Below, piece after piece: positions 46,628-58,582 of a DNA stretch of 64,000 bases. Below the pieces are notes generated by a model. The model was not told where the DNA came from. It saw only the letters and a list, made by a program, of their open reading frames with translations, and did no database searches. A program made the position numbers and the translations under genes. The DNA is from Capsicum annuum (lineage: Eukaryota; Streptophyta; Magnoliopsida; Solanales; Solanaceae): the NCBI RefSeq assembly GCF_002878395.1, contig NC_061118.1, positions 86,486,423-86,550,422 of the forward strand. The letters run 5' to 3'. How positions within the stretch are numbered: the stretch's first letter is position 1; each line of letters begins with the position of its first letter.

Positions 46628-46832
46628 TAAGGTTCAACAGAGTCCTAGAGAGTCTAAAATCCGCTTCTAGTTGAGTCTTCTCCATGTGTGTGTAGCACCA
46701 CACTTATGGACAAGAGGCTATGAGACATTTTTAGGAAAAGTTTCCTTTCTTTCAGTATTTATGTCGTACGAGTGAGCATGAGCTCAAGTTAAACTCACAG
46801 TTAAATTATTTTCTTTCTTTTATTTATAGAAC

Positions 46833-48000
46833 ATGCCTCCCAAAAAGAATAACAGAGAAAGAATAGGAAATTAGTCAGCACCTCAGTTCGTTCAGGCAGA
46901 TCACCTAGTAGAGCATGTCTCCCATGTAGAATTCAGAGCTGCATTCACTACTCTAGCTAATTCAATAGTAGCTCAAAATGAACAACTAGCTACTGTTTAG
47001 GCCAACCCAGTGGCCAATTCTACTATAGCTAAGATCTGGGACTTTAATCGAATGAATCCTCCCCTATTCTAATGATTTAAGTCGGAAGAGGATCCACAGA
47101 AGTTCCTCGATCAGGTTCAGAAAGTCACAGATATTATGGGAGTGACTTTTAATAAGAGGGCTGAGTTAGCTTTCTTTTAGATACAAGATATAGCTCATAT
47201 GTGTTTTAAGCAATGACAGGTAGACAGGGGTACAGATGCAGAGCCTATAGAGTAGGAAGAATTTGCAACTGCATTTTCTAGATAGATTTTTTCCCTTAGA
47301 GTTGATAGAATACAAGGTGTAAGAGTTCATCAATCTCAAGAAAGGTAACCTGAGCGTGAAAGAGTATTCCCCCAAGTTTACTTAGTTATCCGGGTATGCT
47401 CCCCATGTTTTAGCAGATAGTAAGTCCATAATAAGCAAGTTCATGTCTGGGGTATCAGAGAGTGTGGTTAAGAATTATAGAACTGTGATGTTAATTAAGT
47501 AGATGGAGATATCCAGGCTCATGGTCCTTGCTCAGCAGATAGAATAGGCTAAGAATAAAGAGAGTGAGAGGGAGAACAAGAGAGCTAAAATAGGTAGCTT
47601 CAATTTCACTAAGCCTAAGTCAGAAGGTGGTAACCATTCTCAGTTTCATCCAAAATCTTTGATTCCAGCTCCATCCTCAGCCAGTGCTCCAGTCTCTAAA
47701 TCTCAGGGTAGTGTTAATAGTGCTTGGAAAAATCCTCTTTACCAGAAATATGGCAAAAACATCAGGGTATCTACAGGGCTGACAGTAATATTTGTTTTGG
47801 GTATGGCAAGTCAGGCTAAAGATTCAGAGATTATCCTCGGCCAGGTTCACAGGGTCAGTACAATAGTCTTTTAGCTAAGTCCGATCTCCCAATTCAGCAG
47901 GGTGCCACTTCTAATGCCACCAGTGGGCAGTGCCCAAATAGGCTTTATGCACTTCAGTCCAAACAAGATCAGGAAAGTTCTCCTAATATGGTCACTGGTA
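46833..48000 (+). pseudogene. E3 gag pseudogene
   Basis: The start is the ATG at 46833 (MPPKKNNRERIGN), homologous to the N start. The core includes DPQKFLDQVQKVTDIMGV (about 47090-47150), EFINLKKGNLSVKEYSPKF in a shifted frame (about 47325-47385) and KFMSGVSESVVKNYR. The two knuckles are degraded: YQKYGKN (about 47740) and FGYGKSG-like (about 47795). Stops occur at about 46873, 46999 and 47070. Confidence 0.85.
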
Positions 48001-48330
48001 CATTATAGATCTTCCATTTATATGTTTGTGCCTTATTATATCTAGGGGCTTCATTATCTTTTGTAAATTTTTACATAGCAGTCAATTTTAGAGTCAGACC
48101 AGAAATCTTAACCGGACCTTTCTCAGTCTCTACCCTAGTAAGTTAGTTTATCATATCACGACGGGTATACAGGAACTGTCCAGTTATGATATCTCATAAA
48201 GTAACTTCAGCAGACTTAGTAGAGTTAGAGATAACTGATTTCAATGTCATTCTCATCATGGATTGGCTCCATTCATGCTATGCCTCAGTTGATTGCAGAA
48301 ATAGAATAGTTTATTTTCAATTTTAAATGA
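48001..48330 (+). pseudogene. E3 protease remnant
   Basis: The region between gag and RT keeps short chromovirus protease words in shifting frames, such as SFVNFYIAVNFRVRPEIL (about 48055-48110) and FNVILIMDWLHSCYASVDC (about 48240-48295), the latter typical of the C-terminal half. The active-site Asp is in a degraded stretch near 48040. Confidence 0.75.
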
Positions 48331-48403
48331 ACCAGTCCTTGAATGGAGGAGTAGTAATCCAGCGCTTAAGGGTCAGTTAATTTTATACCTTAGAGAGAGA
48401 AAA

Positions 48404-49600
48404 ATGATATCCAAGGGATGTGTCTATCATCTTGTGCAAATAAAAGACTCTAGTTCAGAGACTTCAAGCCTTGAGTCTATTTCAGTAGTAAATGAATTCT
48501 CAGACGTGTTTCTCGAAAATCTTCATGGAGTTCCTCCCAAAAGGGAAATTAACTTTGGAATAGACCTTTTTCTAGATACTCAGCCTATATCTATTCCGCC
48601 ATGCAGAATGACACCAGCTAAACTCAGAGAGTTAAAAGAATATTTAAAGGACGTTTTGGATAAGGGGTTCATCAGACCCAGTATTTCCTCATGGGGCATG
48701 CCAGTCTTATTTGTGTGTAAGAAAGATGGTTCTCTCAGAATGTGTATAAACGACCGTTAGTTGAACAAGGTCAAAGCCAAGAACAAATACCCACTTCCTA
48801 GAATCGATGACTTATTTGACAAACTTTAAGGTGCTAATTTCTTTTCTAAGATAGACCTCAGATCAGGCTATCATCAGCTCAGAGTCAAAGAATGTGACAT
48901 TCCAAAAATAGTTTTCTGAACCTAATATGGTCATTTTGAGTTTCTAGTTATGTCCTTTGGTCTCACTAATGACACAACAACCTTCATGGACTTGATGAAT
49001 TGAGTGATCAAGAAGTACTTAGACATGTTCATTATAGTCTTCCTTGATGACATTCTTGTCTATTCACAAAGCGAGAATGATCACGTAGATCACCTCACAA
49101 TCATACTTTAAAATCTCAGAGCTCATCAGTTGTTTGTCAAATTCAATAAATGCAAATTTTGGCTAAGGTCAGTAGCATTCCTTGGTCATATTATTTTTGG
49201 TGATGGCATTAGAGTTGATCCTTAAAAGACTAAAGCGGTGAGAAACTAGCCTAGACCCATTTCTCTATCATATATCAGGAGTTTCTTAGGTTTAGCTAGC
49301 TATTACCATCGGTTTGTCAAAGGGATTTCATATATTGCATCCTCTATGTCCAGATTGACTCAAAAGAAAGTCAAGTTTAAATGGTCAGATTCCTATGAGA
49401 AGAGTTTTCAAGAGTTGAAGACTCGATTCACTACAGCCCTAGTTTTGACTCTACCAGATGGTTTAGATAGGTTTGTTGTGTACTACGATGTATCTAGAGT
49501 AGGTTTGGGTTTTGTCCTCATGCAGAGAGGTAGGGTCATAGCCTATGCTCTAGACAACTTAAGCCCCATGAGAAGAATTACCCTACCCATGATCTAGAGT
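48404..49600 (+). pseudogene. E3 reverse transcriptase pseudogene, running into a cut RNase H
   Basis: A 118-codon open frame starts the domain: EFSDVFLENLHGVPPKREI, LDKGFIRPSISSWGMPVLFV and KKDGSLRMCIND. Further on are [13 protein letters not shown] and MSFGLTNDTTTFMDLMN. The polymerase box IVFLDDILVYS has its two Asp codons at 49046-49051. The thumb reads SFLGLASYYHRFVKG. RNase H begins with LDRFVVYYDVSRVGLGFVLM, then stops at about 49595 and similarity ends. In-frame stops occur at about 48758 and 48827. Confidence 0.9.
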
Positions 49601-51730
49601 TAGCAGCAAGTTTTATATTATTAGGTGTAGTTTTTCAAGATAAGTTCACAAGTTTATGTGTATTATGATTCCCCAGAATCTCAAAGTATAGTGGCGGTAG
49701 TTCAGTTTAGTGGTGTTTATTGAGTAGTTCCCAAGCCTAGAATGGCGGTTTTCAGCTAAGGGGGAGATAATAGAACAAGTAACTAAGTTAGGCTCTCAGA
49801 TCCTAGTAATAATGTTAGTATGTGTAGAAAGCGATGGGACAGGATGATGCCCAACCCGTATTTACCTCCTTACAAAGTTTTGTACTTTAGTTATAACAAT
49901 ATCTACTTGTGCCCTACATGTTAGCTACAGGATCATAGATCATATTCGTGCACATTATCAAAAATAATATATGTTTATAGTTCCTAGTATAAGGAGTTCC
50001 AGTTCACTTAGTGTTACGAATCATATTCCATGAATACAAAAAACTCCAAACTCAGGTCATGTAGCTCATGACTCATGTACTCATGCTTTATAGTATGCTC
50101 AGTTCCCATGACTCATGCTACACTCTTAATGATCTGCTAAACTTATATTATGATATGTATATCCTAAATTTAGATTTCTTGATAAACCCATGATGTTGAT
50201 ATTCTATTCCTCAGGTCTCAGTTAAGTGCATGCTTCAGGACCTCATGTTTTGACCTTTCGGTGAACTCTTCTTATGAAATAGTATAGTGATGGACAATTG
50301 CTTAGATGGGAGAGAGTAAATGTTTCATGTTAATGAAATATTATTGCATGCTTGTCTTACACGAGGATGTAGTTATGGAGATAGGCTTGAAGGTTATGTT
50401 GGTGTGCAAGTGGATAAGTATATTTCACATAATGAATGGCTAGTAGGAAGTTGTGTTTAGTTGTTGAAGGGAAAATCAGAATTTATTCAATAGATGAGAA
50501 TTTATGCAATGCAGAGCGCATTGGATTCATGACTTGGGCTACTACTACAGTGTTATGTGTGTATTTCGTTGATTTGAGTAGGCTTGAACATAGTAGAAGA
50601 ATTCAGTCCAGCTTAGACCTTAGTAGGTAGAGCTGCCAGTGCCCATGTGAACATTTTCAGTAGCTTCAAGTGAAATGCGAGGCTAAGATTTCAAGTTAGT
50701 AGTTGCAGTTCATAAGTTTTAGTAACTCTAACTTAGATGATATTTCTTTGGCCTTGCTCCATGTTACAAAATTTTATCCATGTTGTGATTTCTTATTCAG
50801 ATGTCTTATCCAGATCATACCAAGATTTCCTTGCTCCCTAAAATTAGTAGAATTGTATAGAATGAGTGTCAAGAAATTCTCCAGTTTAGTATAAGTTTTT
50901 AGTATGAGTTAGTTCGTTAATTTAGTAACTCCGTTTAGCAGTCAGGAGGAGAATTTCATATGGTTCCCCATCTTTCCACCCAATCATCCTATCCGAAGTC
51001 TCATGATTTTGACCATTCAAAGATGGAGCATTCTGGTATTTGTAAGTTTAGCTCAGTTCATGTATCATGCCTCAGTTTCAGATTGCAGATATTCAGTCAC
51101 GATTTGGTTCGTAGGTACCCCGTGCATTATCTTAGCTTTTTCTTAGTTTCTTACCCAAGTCAGCATTCTACGGAGGATATAGGGTCCCAAGGGGGAGATG
51201 CACTATAACCCCTGAGCTTTCATGTCCTAAACCTTCTAGTTTCTCTTTACATAACAAGATCCAATTTGGAGTAATGAGTACCTATAGGTTGACTCTCTCA
51301 TTCCAAATCTCAGTTGTATGACATGCATTCAAGGAATCAGTTCAGTTTATGATATTCAGTTCATGTAGTATGTTTCAGACTCAGTTATGTTCTTATGTTC
51401 CCGTTCATGTATGTTCAGTAAATGATCTCAGGTTCATCAGTATTCTCATATTGAGGTAAAAGTTTCCTTAGATCTACTCAGTTCTATGATTCAGTTACAG
51501 TTACAAACTTTATATCAGTTACCATTGTATATCCTTTTCATGACAGTCATGCATTCATGAATCAGTTTAGCCATGTACTCATACATCAGATATGTATGTC
51601 CAGGATGAAAACTCAGCTTATTAGTAGTTTCAGTCATGTATTCCATATTTCGGTTGTGCATGTTCAGTGTGTAAACTCAGTCTATCAGTACTTCTCAACT
51701 TATTCAGTGTCATTAGATAACGAATGTTCC
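49601..51730 (+). other. E3 3' non-coding region with internal polypurine-like copies
   Basis: No domain is found where RNase H, integrase and chromodomain should be. AAGGGGGAGAT-type tracts at 49758-49768 and 51189-51199 repeat the real tract at 51731. The region matches the N 3' interior, so both elements share this deletion-derived organisation or a natural 3' UTR. Confidence 0.72.
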
Positions 51731-51743
51731 TAGGGGGAGATAT
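51731..51743 (+). other. E3 polypurine tract
   Basis: TAGGGGGAGATAT directly precedes the 3' LTR at 51744. It is near-identical to the N tract. Confidence 0.88.
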
Positions 51744-54157
51744 TGTAATACCCCATATTTCCCTAGCTTAATTTAACTCTCAGTACATGAGTATTCATAT
51801 ATAAAATTTTTAAAACACTTAGTATTTTTCAGTTTAGAGCTTACCATTACGTAGGAAATTCAGTCAGTTTTCCAACAATATAAAATTTGCTCGAATCCGA
51901 TAACCGGATGAGAAATTATAGCATATTTAGTAAAATAGTATGCCACCTATCACATCAATGCATCGCGGAGACCAGCCAAATGGTAGTCATCATTTTCCAG
52001 TGAATCTCCATGATAATGGCATGCCGTGATAATGCTCCAATTCATAATTGTTGAATTCTAGTGAGGCTCCGCGATGGTGCCATGTCGCTCCAAGGGTCCA
52101 TTGCATGTTCGTCCATTTTTATACGGTGTAAGCCACATTCCAATGGCTAATCATGATGCCACCGCGTCGTGGTAAGGCCCAAAATCGAGAATCCTGTGAC
52201 AATTTTTAAATCTTTTCCAGGGGTAATTGGGTATTTTTCCATGACCCAAATCAGCCTATAACACATAATTTACCCCTAATTAACCTGGTTATATCGTTCT
52301 TTCCTCACTTTCTCTTAAGATTAAAACATTATCTTTCAAAGGGAAAAACCCTAGCTTTAAGAAATGAAGAACAAACTCAGGAATTCCTTCAAGAAACTTC
52401 AAGAATTAATATTCTCAGGTATGTTAAGTGTTCATTCATGGGTTTCTTTCACCCATGGAGTCCAAGAACCCTATTTAAACATACAAGTTTATAGATTTAT
52501 AATTTCCATGCTTAAAATTGGATTGTGTTTATGTTTATGACATTAATTGAGTTTCAATCCATGATTAATTGTAAGTTCCATGAAATTGAAATTGCATGTA
52601 TATTTAATTATGTAATTCCCATGTTATAACCCTTGAATTAGCAAGTTTGGGTGTTGTAGGTACAATGTTTAAATGTTGTCCATGATTATATGCATTAAGT
52701 TGTGCTCCCTAAGTGTTTGATAAAATATCCTTGTGAATTAAATAGTGAAATCTTGACATGGTAACATATGTAGAAGTTAATGCCCTACAAATGTTTGATA
52801 AAATGTCTCTATGAATGAATTATGGACAAGTGAACATTGATATATTTTTCAAGATCATGTTATGTTTACTTTTCATGCTATCAAGTCCTGGGGTATTCCA
52901 TACCCAAAAATCTAGCAGTTTACCTAGAGCTATAGTAGTTACAGAATAGTCTTAGTAGTGTCATAATCAGTAGTACTTAGTCAGTTACAGAACTCAGTAA
53001 ATCTCAGTATCAGTCCAGTATAATAATCAGTGTCCTTCAGATAGGAGTAGGATTTAGCACCGAGTGAACCCAAGGATGAGGACTCACCTTCAAATAAAGG
53101 TTTTGATCTTTAGAAGAACTCCTTGCATTCTAGAATTACATAGCCAGTGTAGGTTGAGACATCAACCTGTCAGTTGAGGGTTGATGAGTTGTTTTAACCT
53201 ACCAGTTAAGGGTTCCACCATTCTCATTAGAGTACCTACTAGATAAGGGTAACTCTACAACTTTTCTTTACTCGTGGCATAGTACTTACACCCTTTCAAC
53301 TGGGGTTATAGGTTGGACACCAGTTATCTTATTTGGGGTATGTCGGTTAGATGATTACCTCCCACAGTTTCAGTTTCAGACTTAGTATAGAACTCTGGTT
53401 AGTTCTACAAAATCAGAATTGTCAGATACAGTCACTTAGCTATATGTAATTTATTTATCAGTAATCTTAGATATCAGTTACTCAGTTATCAAAACTCAGT
53501 ACTCAGCTTCAGTAAAAGCTCAGATACAATATACACGTATACGTATAATATTGCATACTAAGTATTTACAGCTGTTTTAGTTATCCATGTACTCTCATAT
53601 TTAGTTACTCTATATTATTAGTCAGTTATTATTCATGCATACGGACACTTGCATTCAGCCTTACCTCATCTATCATACTAGTACATTTCACATACTGACG
53701 CAAACTCTTTCTTTATGCTATGATGTCTTATATCATAGGTTCGAACGCTCTGGTTCCTGACCATGCATAGACAGATTCAGATAGAAGGAGTATATTCAGT
53801 ATTAAGTCCTTATCTATCGAGGATATGCTTTTATTTTAGTATTTTAGTATATCAATATTTTAGTTGTCGGACTTAGTTGGGGACTTGTCCAATCAACTCC
53901 GCTTTCACAGAGTTCAGCAGAGGATTTTCAGACTAGACTAGTTCAGACAATATTTTAGTTTTACAAATGTTTTTATTAGATATTATATCTTATCAATATT
54001 TCAAATTTTGAACTTTATGGCAATTCATCCTAATTTCTTCATTACTTTTAGTATTATTATACAGTGCTCACAGCAAATATCAGTAATGGGTTAGCTTGTG
54101 GTCATTTAGGGTCGTAAGCACCGTGTAGCATCCGGGGTACAAACTCAGGACGTTATA
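51744..54157 (+). repeat. E3 3' LTR (2414 bp)
   Basis: It begins TGTAATACCCC and ends at 'acgttata', where the expected terminal CA has become TA. It aligns with the 5' LTR, with numerous substitutions. The word block is at 51945-52200, and the degraded GTAC hairpin is at 53680-53696. Confidence 0.9.
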
Positions 54158-55062
54158 GAATCCAACTTCAAATCTCATGGATATTCATTCAAAATCATAT
54201 AAATTTGTAATTAAAACTCAGTTTTAGGCACAAGGATGGAAGAGGATCTTTGTTCATAAACCCCATATACCTTGGTAGATGATTAGATGAAGAATCTTGA
54301 ATTTTGGATTCCTATTTGAGTTATTGAAGATGAGTTCTTTATTATCTTGTCTTGGGAATCCTCAATTTTGAGCTTTCTTAGAGAAACAATGAAGGAATTT
54401 GATTTTTTGGAGAAGAAGCTTTTGAGTTCTAGGGTTTTGCTTTAAAAGAGAATGGAAGAAAATAAGAATAAAGTTCTTTGAATAGGATTAATTCCTTATT
54501 TATGATGAATTGGGGCCTTGGGGATTGACCAAAGTACCCCTTTTAGACTTGTAATCAGAACTGGAATAAGTCATTTTTTTAATTAACATGCTACCACGAC
54601 GCGCCACTATCATGGTGGCTCAATGGTTTTTTACGAATGGGAACTGGATGTTCTCTGCGATGCAGAGCTATCATAATGTGCCTTTGGAATGCCATTTAGG
54701 CCATCAATACAACGCAGAACAATCACGTTGGCATATTGGAAATTGCCAAATAGGAAATTGAGCTTCTCCGCGACATGGACAAATCACGGAGGTCTACTGG
54801 AATTGACTATTTCCATTTGTACCTTCACCACAATATGGTGCTCGCCCAACTAGTATACTGCCTTGCTAAAAAGGCCCTAACTTCTTAACCAAGTATCGAA
54901 TTTGGGAGAAATTGATATCAATAGAAAGCTTATTCAATTTTATACACCATAGAGGGTCGAAATTTAGAAAACTTCATATGTAATGAAAAGTTATTCATTT
55001 TTTAAACTAAACTTTGATTTTCTAGAAGTGAAATTTAGCTAGGAAAAGTAAGGGGTATTACA
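54158..55062 (-). repeat. LTR of the solo-LTR family, right of E3
   Basis: It resembles the solo LTR from about 39020 to its end ('gcacaaggatg.aagag', 'gattcctatt'). It ends 'ggggtattaca' at 55062, reversed TGTAATACCCC, so it is a - strand LTR. Words such as 'accacgacgcgccac' form a block at 54590-54850. E3 appears to have inserted into it. Confidence 0.72.
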
Positions 55063-55272
55063 CCTTAACACTTAGGTTCTAAAATCTTTACTTTTTATTC
55101 TTAATTTAGGGAGTTCTTCTAACCAACATAAACTATGTGAGATATTATGGAGTCAAATGTCTTATCTATGTTGACGAGATCTGTTCTACCCTTGCCATCA
55201 GAATAGAACCTTAACTTAAGTGATCACTGTACTTAACCCATATTGGGACTTTAACCTATTGTGCCACGTAGA
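55063..55272 (-). repeat. Second fragment of a solo-LTR-family LTR
   Basis: It matches about 38345-38550 of the solo LTR ('taacactt.ggttctaaaa', 'tgttctacc.ttgccat.agaatag', 'tgccac.tag'). It lies beyond the terminus at 55062, so it belongs to another broken copy. Confidence 0.72.
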
Positions 55273-58200
55273 TGTAACACCCCATTTTTTCAAGTAAGAA
55301 TATAAATTATTATTCTTATGCGTACAGACTTAAACCTAATTATTCTATGTTTATACATGTGTGATAATCAAATATAGTATGTGTGAATATCTTTGGGTAT
55401 TGATCAAGGTCATAATATCCTCCTAACTCTAGGATGAGTTGCGAGCACTTCTATTGATTAAGTCTTAGTGAAAGATTCAGCTTGGATCAACTTTAATCCA
55501 CCATATCTCCTTTTACATAATTATTTATGTGTTTTACATTATATCAAATGAGAGGTCATTGAATCTTATTTCCAATGCATTTTTTTTAATCCGATATCAA
55601 AGTAAAAAGTTATGCCCATTTTACTTCAGCATGTCAGTCTGCCAACTAAGTGACGACCTGAGCTGATAAGCCATCAACTATGTGATGACTTATCAGCCAA
55701 GTCATCAGCCCAAACCAGAAACCCATCAAATTAAACTCCCAAGTGACGACCTAAGATGATAGGCTGTCAACTATTTGATGACTTATCAGCCCAAGTCGTC
55801 ACCCTTAAAATTCAGCAATTCCCTAACGGTTTTGGAAGGGTATTTTAGACTTTTCCTTCACCTTCCATGACTTAGATCATCAAAATCATGTACATAACCA
55901 TATTAAATCATTTTTAAAAACTCTTAATCCTCTCTACTCTCAAGAATAATAAATTAGGGTTTTCTCTCAAGATCATCTCCCAAGAAGAAGATTTAAGCTC
56001 TTGTTCAAGAAAACCAAGAAATTATCACTCCCAATCAAAGAAAGTTTAATAAAAGTCAATTTTCTTCCAAGATTAAAGCTTTAAGGTATGTGGAAGTTCA
56101 TCCATGGGTCCTCTTTCACCCATGGATCCTAAAATTCCATCTTTTATGTTTTAAATCATGAAATTACAGGTTTATAATGATTTATCTCCATGAAGCTTTT
56201 ATGAATTTTGATAATACATGATGTTTACAAACTATTTTCATTGAAAGTATCCTTATTACATATTTTATGAATTTTTCCATGAACTTACATAAATTTCAAA
56301 TCATTATCATATTCCATGAAATTGTTGGTGATATTAAACCTTACATGTTTAAATGGTGTTGTTTGTTGAATTTAAACCATAGTTGGTGATATTAGAAGTT
56401 AAATCATGCTATTACTACAACTTTTAACACTATTCACATGCTTAGCCTAAACCATGCATTGTAAGTATTTGATAAAATGCCTAGATGAATGGATTTTGAA
56501 CAATGACTACTTAATATGTCCCTAAAGATTTAGTATGTTTTAAATATTGTGGTTTCCATATCATGTCCATGAGAATTTAAGAATAAATCCTAAGTTTATG
56601 TTTTTGTCATGTGATTGTGCTATCTCATCATGTCTAGAAATATCCTCATGTTACAGTCTTGTTCTCCGTGTGTTTGATGAAATATCTCAGCAAATAAATT
56701 ATTAACAATTGACTATTGCTATGCTTTCAAGATTGTGCCATATTTTACAATTAATGCTATCGAGTCCTGGGGGTATCTAATACCCAACAATCTAGCTATT
56801 TACCTAAAGCTATAGTATTCACAAAATAGTCTCAGTTATGTCACAAAATAGTAGTACTCAGTCTGTTAATAGAACTCAGTGAAACTCAGTATCACTCTAG
56901 TTCAGCTAAGGATAGTAATCAATATCATTCAGTTGGAGAGGATTTAACACCGAGTGAAACCAAGGATGGGGGCTCACCTTCCAGTAGAGGGTGTGATCCT
57001 TAGTAGCAGTCCTTGCACTCTAGAACTACATAGCCAGCATAGGTTGAGACATCAAACTTCCAGTTGAGAGTTGATGAGGTGTTTTAACCTGCTATTTGAG
57101 GGTACCACCATTCTCATTTAGGACACTCGCTATATGAGAGTGGCTCTTCAGTGTCTTTACCCGTGGCATAATACTGACACCCTTCCAACTGGGGTTGTAG
57201 GTTAAACCCTTAGATCAGATTGAGGTATGTCGGTTAGATAATACCCCCCACAGTTTTAGTTTTAATTTTAGACTCATTATAGAACTCAGTTTAGTTCTAT
57301 GGAATCAGGACTATCAGAAACAGTCACCCAATTATTAGTAACTTAGTTATTAAAAATCACTGCTATTAGTTACTCAGCTATCAGAGCTCAGTATTCAGTT
57401 CCAGTACAGTCTCAGTTACAGTCTTAGTTACAGTCTCACTCACAGTCTCAGTTCAATAATTAGATCAATAACACAATTCAGTTTCAAGTTTGCTTGACCA
57501 TAGCATACAATTATCAGTATTTCAGTAACTCAGTTTGTAGACTATTTCAGAATCATGTTATATGCTTGGTATTACATTATCATATGATACATTTTTTCAC
57601 AAAATCATGCTCCGTTATATCATGTTACTCAGTCATTTCTTTCCTCATATGCATAATACTCTATAGTTTTAGTCTAGTTACTCAGACTAAGTACAGTTCA
57701 TTCTTACTTACCCAATATTTAGTTAATCATATAAGTTAGTATGTTTATGCATTCGTGCTCAGTATGATTGTATATTTAGATCCTTAATTTATGTCAGTCT
57801 CCATCATGTAGTTTTAGACCCAGTATTCATATAGTATTTATGTTTTATCATATTTCAGCTTCAGTTATACGTATATCATTAAAGTAAAGTTTTACAAAAG
57901 CTAAATGTAGAGATTCATCATCTTATCAGAGAATGTTTGTCACTCATGCTTTAAGATATTTTAGTTTTCAGTTTATTCCATCCTATTTGTGAGTCTACTT
58001 ACACTAACTATGCATGTTTTATGATTACGTATGAAATCAATTTTACTTATTGCATTCACCCTTGCATACTCAGTACATTCCAGAAGTACTGATCCGTATA
58101 TACGCTTGTGTGGTTACATTATTTCATAATGCAGGTTCCAATTGTAGCCCGTACATCACAATTAGATAGTGTAGATTCCAGCCAGTAGGTGATAAGTTCT

Positions 58201-58566
58201 CCTACTTCGGGAACTCTAGATAGTTTTAGTTCATGTATAGTTTATTTACTCTCATGTGTATTGACTAGTGGTAGTTGGAGGCATGTCCCAACTATCTATA
58301 GTCAGTAAAATAAAGGCTTCATAGATGTCATTCAGAGTCAGTCATGTAATTCTAGTTTTATTCTTCAGATTTATCAGATTGTAAAGCTTTATCAGTATTG
58401 TATCCATTGTTAGATTTTTAGTATGATCATGTTTCCGTATAGTAGAACAACTATTTATTATGTTATAATTTAGTTGCTTAATATTATGCCAGTTCATGGG
58501 TTAGCTTGAGATCACTTATAGTTCCAAGCATCATGTGAAGACTAAGGGGTAGTATGGGCCGTTATA
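55273..58566 (+). repeat. E5 5' LTR (about 3.3 kb)
   Basis: It starts TGTAACACCCC and ends 'gccgttata', with the final CA altered. It contains a 93 bp repeat with inverted words (55648-55800), the GGGTAT/ATACCC dyad (56771-56785), the conserved core (about 56950-57050) and the TCAGTAC/GTACTGA hairpin (58070-58092). It has no coding content. Confidence 0.85.
55648..55800 (+). repeat. 93-bp direct repeat built of inverted words in the E5 LTR
   Basis: Copies start at 55648 and 55741 with 'agtgacgacct'. Each contains 'tgatgacttatcagcc', and the end 'aagtcgtcac' is the reverse complement of 'gtgacgactt', close to the start. The RNA could fold on itself. Confidence 0.82.
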
Positions 58567-58570
58567 AACT

Positions 58571-58582
58571 TTGTATTAGAGC
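58571..58582 (+). other. E5 primer-binding site, degraded
   Basis: TTGTATTAGAGC occupies the PBS position, two changes from TGGTATCAGAGC. Confidence 0.75.

Larger units (their letters stand above)
44239..54157 (+). mobile_element. E3: chromovirus-type element lacking integrase
   Basis: LTRs 44239-46610 and 51744-54157 flank PBS, gag, protease and RT, then about 2.1 kb of non-coding DNA and a polypurine tract. RNase H is cut off after its first motif, and integrase and chromodomain are missing. The left LTR lacks the first ~47 bases of the right one, so no TSD can be read. It is the closest relative of N in this window by shared 3' region and LTR boxes. Confidence 0.9.

Noticed and set aside
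49601..51730. Hidden integrase or envelope gene in the E3 3' region
   Set aside because: I looked in all frames for HHCC, D-D-E, GPF or chromodomain words and found none.
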